Shown: positions 21,031 to 23,560 of the stretch, piece by piece | Layout of the letters: the number at the start of each line of letters is the position of its first letter | Numbering within the stretch: position 1 is the stretch's first letter | Origin: a virus | DNA length: 23,560 bases | IMG/VR virus record: IMGVR_UViG_3300020186_000093 | Location: 1 to 23,560 of that record | Reading direction: 5' to 3' (one strand) | Notes under the pieces: generated by a model | Seen by the model: the letters and a program-made list of their open reading frames with translations, nothing else | Databases searched by the model: none | What the model was told of the DNA's origin: nothing | Translations under genes and position numbers: made by a program

Positions 21031-21269
21031 GGCAGGCGTCCCGAGCCGAACGTCTCGGCGTGATCGAGCGCCTGGTAACTGACCTCATAGTGCCGCCGGT
21101 TGCAGCGGAACAGGCGTCGAGGTAGATCGCGGACGAGCCGCTGGCGGCAGGGTGCGCCGTCGTGCTGCGCCGGGCAGGAGAGCCGACCTCGGAAGGCGTT
21201 GCGCGCCAGCTTACGCCGCCGGCCGTGGATTGTCAGCTTCCGCAGCTTGCCCCGCCTGGACCGTTTCAC
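21027..21269 (-). CDS. small basic protein with Cys/His cluster
   Basis: An 80-residue protein from GTG 21269, which overlaps the previous stop (GTGA); a TTG at 21311 would lie within the upstream gene and is not preferred. It is very Arg/Lys-rich at the start (KRSRRGKLRKLTIHGRRRK). A Cys cluster follows: LSCPAQHDGAPCRQRL, then RLFRCNRRHYEVSYQALDHA, giving C-x8-C-x15-C-x3-H, a plausible zinc site. The stop overlaps the next GTG. It probably binds nucleic acid; no family is assigned. Confidence 0.6.
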   Translation of the reverse strand: MKRSRRGKLRKLTIHGRRRKLARNAFRGRLSCPAQHDGAPCRQRLVRDLPRRLFRCNRRHYEVSYQALDHAETFGSGRLP

Positions 21270-21577
21270 GTGGAACCCTTGAACGCTGCGAGCGCCGGGC
21301 GTGCGGACCAATCGCGCCGTAGCAGTCCCAGCCGGGACGCCCAGTCGTCGGCCGTGCCCTTGTCGCGCAGCATGTATTGGAAGGCGACGTTCACCGTCGG
21401 TGCTGCGAGGTTCGTCGTGTTGATCTCGCCTTTTTTGTTTGGCTCAAGCGCCGCCCACGAGTAGTTGATCCGCGTCCAGGCTGCGCCCGAGTCTTTGATC
21501 GCAGCGATCGTGCGGTCCTGGCCGGCGACCGATAGACCCCACAGAACGTCGCGAACCTCGTATCTGGACTCGCTCAT
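21266..21577 (-). CDS. remnant-like glycoside hydrolase (both ends of a TIM-barrel enzyme, core missing)
   Basis: A 103-residue protein. Residues about 11-56 (VLWGLSVAGQDRTIAAIKDS, GAAWTRINYSWAALEP) look like the first strand and helix of cellulase-superfamily hydrolases ('G.s.....l..ik..Gaswvri..sW..lEP..G.y'). Residues about 60-101 (PTVNVAFQYMLRDKGTADDW, ASRLGLLRRDWSARPALAAF) look like the last strand and helix ('...f.Y.lrD.g.....fGLl..d.s.KPA..af'). The roughly 200-plus residues that normally lie between, with the catalytic Glu pair, are absent, so activity is not expected. The frame is open and coupled at both ends (ATGA, GTGA), so it may be kept for a new role. Confidence 0.6.
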   Translation of the reverse strand: MSESRYEVRDVLWGLSVAGQDRTIAAIKDSGAAWTRINYSWAALEPNKKGEINTTNLAAPTVNVAFQYMLRDKGTADDWASRLGLLRRDWSARPALAAFKGST

Positions 21578-22140
21578 ACCTCAACCTCCTCGTCGTTGAG
21601 CGCCTCGTCGAGAAGCGCCTCGGCTGCGGCCAGGGTAATCGGTCCGCCGCCTGGACCGCTGATCTCATGCACCTTGCCCCACCGTTCCCGGTGTCCTCGC
21701 TCCAGCAGCCACGCCGCAGCTCGCCAGTCGCCGGGCATGCCAGGGTCGAGCATCTCCCCTGTCTTCTTGTCGAACACCGGAGCGCGACCGGCGCCGGCTC
21801 GACGTACCGTGGCGACGGCGCCGACCTCACCCTCGGCTCGCGCGCGCGTAGTCGCCTCGACGAACTCGGCGTACTTGGACTCGACACCGTTCTCAAGATC
21901 GGCCTCGCCGCGCTCTCGCCAGGAGTAGAACGTGGACTCGTGGATACCGCTGGCGATGCAGGCAGGCTCGATGAAGCTCCCGGCGCGCAAGGCTCGACAG
22001 ATAAGGTCGAGCAGCTCGGGCGTGAGGCTCGACCGCTTTCCGATGTTCGCGTCGCCGGAGTGCTGCTTACACACATCGCGGTCGGTCAGACGGCTGTTCT
22101 TACAGCGCGTTCCCTTCTTGGTCTTGGCCGAGCACCTCAC
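21574..22140 (-). CDS. terminase small subunit with N-terminal zinc motif
   Basis: A 188-residue protein. The first 28 residues, RCSAKTKKGTRCKNSRLTDR with C-K-Q-H after, form a C-x8-C-x11-C-x2-H zinc-knuckle motif known from small phage and bacterial proteins. Then SLTPELLDLICRALRAGSFI and CIASGIHESTFYSWRERGEA is the HTH of small terminase/transposase-like DNA-binding domains. A helical coiled region follows, with MPGDWRAAAWLLERGHRERW near the end, very typical of TerS-type proteins ('gdw.AaawlLErr.p..w'). It recognises the packaging site and recruits TerL. GTG 22140 overlaps the previous stop. Confidence 0.82.
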   Translation of the reverse strand: MRCSAKTKKGTRCKNSRLTDRDVCKQHSGDANIGKRSSLTPELLDLICRALRAGSFIEPACIASGIHESTFYSWRERGEADLENGVESKYAEFVEATTRARAEGEVGAVATVRRAGAGRAPVFDKKTGEMLDPGMPGDWRAAAWLLERGHRERWGKVHEISGPGGGPITLAAAEALLDEALNDEEVEV

Positions 22141-22361
22141 GCGCCGGCTCCTCGGGCGCGCTCCTCAAACAGTACGTCGAGAACCGTGAGTGGTCCGCGC
22201 TCCTTGGCTATCTCGATGAGCCGCTGCACGATGAGGAGATAGCGGGACACGTGCGCGAGCGCGTCGCGTCCGAATCTGTAGTTACCGAACTCGACTGCAA
22301 TGGGCAGTCGGGTGTTTTTGCTGCCGTTGTCGTTACGCGACGCCTGGAACCGCTCGCTCAT
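22137..22361 (-). CDS. small hypothetical protein
   Basis: A 74-residue protein from ATG 22361, which overlaps the parB-like stop (ATGA) and has AAGGAGG nine bases upstream. An earlier GTG at 22370 would sit inside that ribosome site and is rejected. Sequence landmarks: MSERFQASRNDNGSKNTRLP, YRFGRDALAHVSRYLLIVQR. The second half forms one or two helices ending ERARGAGA. No family is recognised. Its ribosome site is supplied by one copy of a 27-bp direct repeat. Confidence 0.6.
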   Translation of the reverse strand: MSERFQASRNDNGSKNTRLPIAVEFGNYRFGRDALAHVSRYLLIVQRLIEIAKERGPLTVLDVLFEERARGAGA

Positions 22362-22930
22362 GGCTCCCACCTCCTTCCACCCCTCCGCCTTCGCGCCATT
22401 TGCTTCTTCGGTTGGAAGTCACCGTGCCGAACCTTGCTGCGACGAGCTGCCAGCTCGTCTTCCGATTCACCGAACCCGCCTGTGAAGTCCTCCTCGGGTA
22501 GCTCGGGTACGTTCTCGGCGAGGAGATCATCGAGGTCGTCGGCTGTGTAGCCGGTGGAGTCAAGCGTCGGCAGCGACTCCAGCAACTCGACGAGCGCGCT
22601 CACGTCGTAGTCGGCGAGGTGGGCGCTGCGGTTGTCGATCGCGAGGATGCGCGACGCCTGGTCGTCGTCCACGTCGAGGCCGACCGCAGCTATCTCCTTC
22701 CACCCCTCCGCCTTCGCGCCGCGCCACGTGTGATTGCCAGCGAGGATGAAGCGAGTCGAGAGCTGGTAGATGATCGGTCGGTACTGACCGTGGGCGCGGA
22801 GTGACTGTCGCAGCAGCTCCTCGTTCCCTCGTCTCGGGTTGCGCGGGTGTGGCTTGAGCGTTCCGATCTTCACTCGGTGCGTATCGAGTGCCTCGGGTAT
22901 AACCGCTTTCGACTTCTTCGTCGTCGCCAT
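22358..22930 (-). CDS. ParB-like nuclease-domain protein
   Basis: A 190-residue protein. Residues about 20-110 match the ParB/sulfiredoxin-type N-terminal domain: VKIGTLKPHPRNPRRGNEEL, LRQSLRAHGQYRPIIYQLST, then ILAGNHTWRGAKAEGWKEIA with AIDNRSAHLADYD. In ParB this fold binds CTP; in phages such stand-alone domains often accompany methyltransferases or packaging genes and their biochemistry is open. Residues 110-165 are acidic, and the last 13 are very basic (MARRRRGGRRWEP). No ParA gene or parS-like site is visible. No Shine-Dalgarno precedes ATG 22930, so the mRNA may be leaderless. It is the first gene of the operon. Confidence 0.85.
   Translation of the reverse strand: MATTKKSKAVIPEALDTHRVKIGTLKPHPRNPRRGNEELLRQSLRAHGQYRPIIYQLSTRFILAGNHTWRGAKAEGWKEIAAVGLDVDDDQASRILAIDNRSAHLADYDVSALVELLESLPTLDSTGYTADDLDDLLAENVPELPEEDFTGGFGESEDELAARRSKVRHGDFQPKKQMARRRRGGRRWEP
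22371..22397. repeat. 27-bp direct repeat, copy 1 (3' end of parB-like gene)
   Basis: Identical over 27 bases to 22694-22720, same orientation. This copy is read in a different phase and encodes the basic C-terminal tail of the ParB-like protein (ARRRRGGRR). It also supplies the AAGGAG ribosome site of the next gene. Flanking bases differ. Confidence 0.93.
22694..22720. repeat. 27-bp direct repeat, copy 2 (inside parB-like gene)
   Basis: Identical to 22371-22397. Here it encodes GAKAEGWKE within the conserved ParB domain, so this is likely the parental copy. Recombination between copies would delete 323 bases. Confidence 0.93.
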
Positions 22931-23127
22931 AGTTCGGAACTGTACTGCTCGTGGGAGCGTGACGCGCGACCCCCCGTCTAACGGCTGCTACCGCGCTGAT
23001 GATCTGGCGAGTGCCAACGATCAGGGTGCGCGACGGGAAGTCTCGGGCGGTACTCGACCGAACCTCACTCGACGAGTATTCACCATACGCCGGTCGGCTC
23101 CTTCTTTCCGCTTCCAGAAAGACGAAA

Positions 23128-23147
23128 CGCCCGACTGAAGTCGAGCG
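23128..23147 (-). terminator. hairpin with U-rich tail on the minus strand
   Basis: CGCCCGAC-TGAA-GTCGAGCG forms an 8-bp stem with one mismatch and a tetraloop. On the minus strand it is followed by TTTCGTCTTTC. It would stop transcription entering from the right before the late operon. It could also act as an attenuator of a longer late-operon leader. Confidence 0.4.
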
Positions 23148-23350
23148 TCGCGCCTGTGAGGTTCGGGTGTGCGGCACCAAGGAGAACAGCCGAGCCACGC
23201 GTCCACTAGCAAGCGGGTGCGGCTCGGTTAGACCTGATCGCACCGGGCGCCGAGGCACACCGAGAACCGAACTGAATCTTACCGCAGGCGCTCGGACGCC
23301 GAGCCTAGCTCGGCTCGATCCGTCTTGGCAAGCGGGTTTGCGAGGGTGAG

Positions 23351-23379
23351 TTGCGAACCGCCGCGCGATGTCTCATAAT
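23351..23379 (+). promoter_or_regulatory. sigma70-type promoter for the rightmost gene
   Basis: TTGCGA (23351-23356) and CATAAT (23374-23379) are exactly 17 bases apart. Transcription would start near 23386, giving a leader of about 37 bases that contains AAGGAGG. This is the clearest promoter in the window. Confidence 0.65.
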
Positions 23380-23422
23380 TCTGGTCGGACCTGATCAGCA
23401 GCACCGAACAAGGAGGACTCGC

Positions 23423-23560
23423 ATGACCGACACACCTTCACACGAGACACCGCTCCCGGTTGAGCTGACCATGAGCAAGGCACAGGCACAGCTCGCCGCG
23501 TCGGCACTCGCACACCTCGCCAGCGAGGCTCGCAAGGGTCGCGTCGAAGGCTGCGAGACA
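23423..23560 (+). CDS. hypothetical protein, N-terminal 46 residues (runs off right edge)
   Basis: ATG 23423 follows AAGGAGG by six bases and a good promoter lies 44 bases upstream. The visible part reads MTDTPSHETPLPVELTMSKA, then QAQLAASALAHLASEARKGR and VEGCET. It has an acidic-polar start and an amphipathic helix. No family can be assigned from this fragment. It is divergent from the late operon, so it may belong to an early or regulatory region. Confidence 0.7.
   Translation, partial: MTDTPSHETPLPVELTMSKAQAQLAASALAHLASEARKGRVEGCET

Larger units (their letters stand above)
22931..23422. other. gene-free divergent region between early-looking and late genes
   Basis: About 490 bases with no convincing coding frame. 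The frames that exist have erratic composition (many Arg, Ser and Thr) and no ribosome site. It holds a hairpin with a pyrimidine run (23128-23147), a good plus-strand promoter (23351-23379), a short palindrome GCCGAG-CCTAG-CTCGGC near 23298, and a repeated AGCAAGCGGGT/GGCAAGCGGGT element near 23209 and 23327. Divergent promoters and regulator sites are expected here. The minus-strand promoter could not be pinned down; TACAGT lies 12-17 bases before ATG 22930 without a matching -35. Confidence 0.6.

Noticed and set aside
23200-23340. tRNA-like stretch
   Set aside because: I looked for an acceptor stem and a TTCGAxxC arm; the short palindromes do not assemble into a cloverleaf.
22999-23349. 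Plus-strand frame of 116 codons in the divergent region
   Set aside because: It has no ribosome site, erratic composition and no recognisable domain, and it crosses the hairpin at 23128-23147.

Overview
The window is one arm of a tailed-phage (siphovirus-like Caudoviricetes) genome or prophage from a GC-rich host. The base composition, the C/G-ending codons and the many GTG and TTG starts suggest an actinobacterial or similar high-GC host, but no gene here fixes the host. Nearly everything is read on the minus strand, right to left, as one tightly packed late operon. Most stop/start pairs overlap (ATGA, GTGA) or abut (TAGATG).

Right end (20.4-23.56 kb): a ~490-base gene-free region separates a plus-strand gene that leaves the window (with a good sigma70-like promoter) from the minus-strand operon. 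The operon opens with a ParB-like nuclease-domain protein and a small protein. A zinc-motif/HTH small terminase, a remnant-like glycoside-hydrolase piece and three small proteins (two with Cys clusters) follow. The head module comes next (14.0-20.4 kb): large terminase, SPP1-type portal, MuF-like minor head protein, a small protein, scaffold, major capsid and a capsid-associated protein with a terminator behind it. A plus-strand gene is embedded between the small protein and the scaffold.

Middle (5.1-13.5 kb): a large block interrupts the usual capsid-to-connector order. Its right half holds putative virion-surface proteins, including a 14-copy ETDTAG-repeat protein, a 23-residue mini-gene and a short HeH/SAP-like domain that may be joined to the preceding gene by +1 frameshifting. 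Its left half is a glycosylation cassette: GT4 glycosyltransferase, two-helix membrane peptide, GT2 glycosyltransferase, zinc-ribbon peptide and NAD-sugar epimerase. The GT4 gene is bracketed by a perfect 28-bp inverted repeat that contains its start codon, so inversion would flip an intact gene. A second plus-strand gene lies at the junction of the two halves.

Left end (1-5.1 kb): connector and tail genes follow a hairpin terminator. They are head-tail adaptor, head-closure protein, HK97 gp10-like protein, tail terminator, two tandem tail-tube paralogues, tail assembly chaperone with a second out-of-phase frame, and a tape-measure protein cut by the window edge.

The most unusual items are the GT4 inverted repeat, the ETDTAG-repeat protein beside the glycosylation genes, the glycoside-hydrolase remnant in the packaging module, a 27-bp direct repeat in the parB-like gene, and two candidate frameshift sites.
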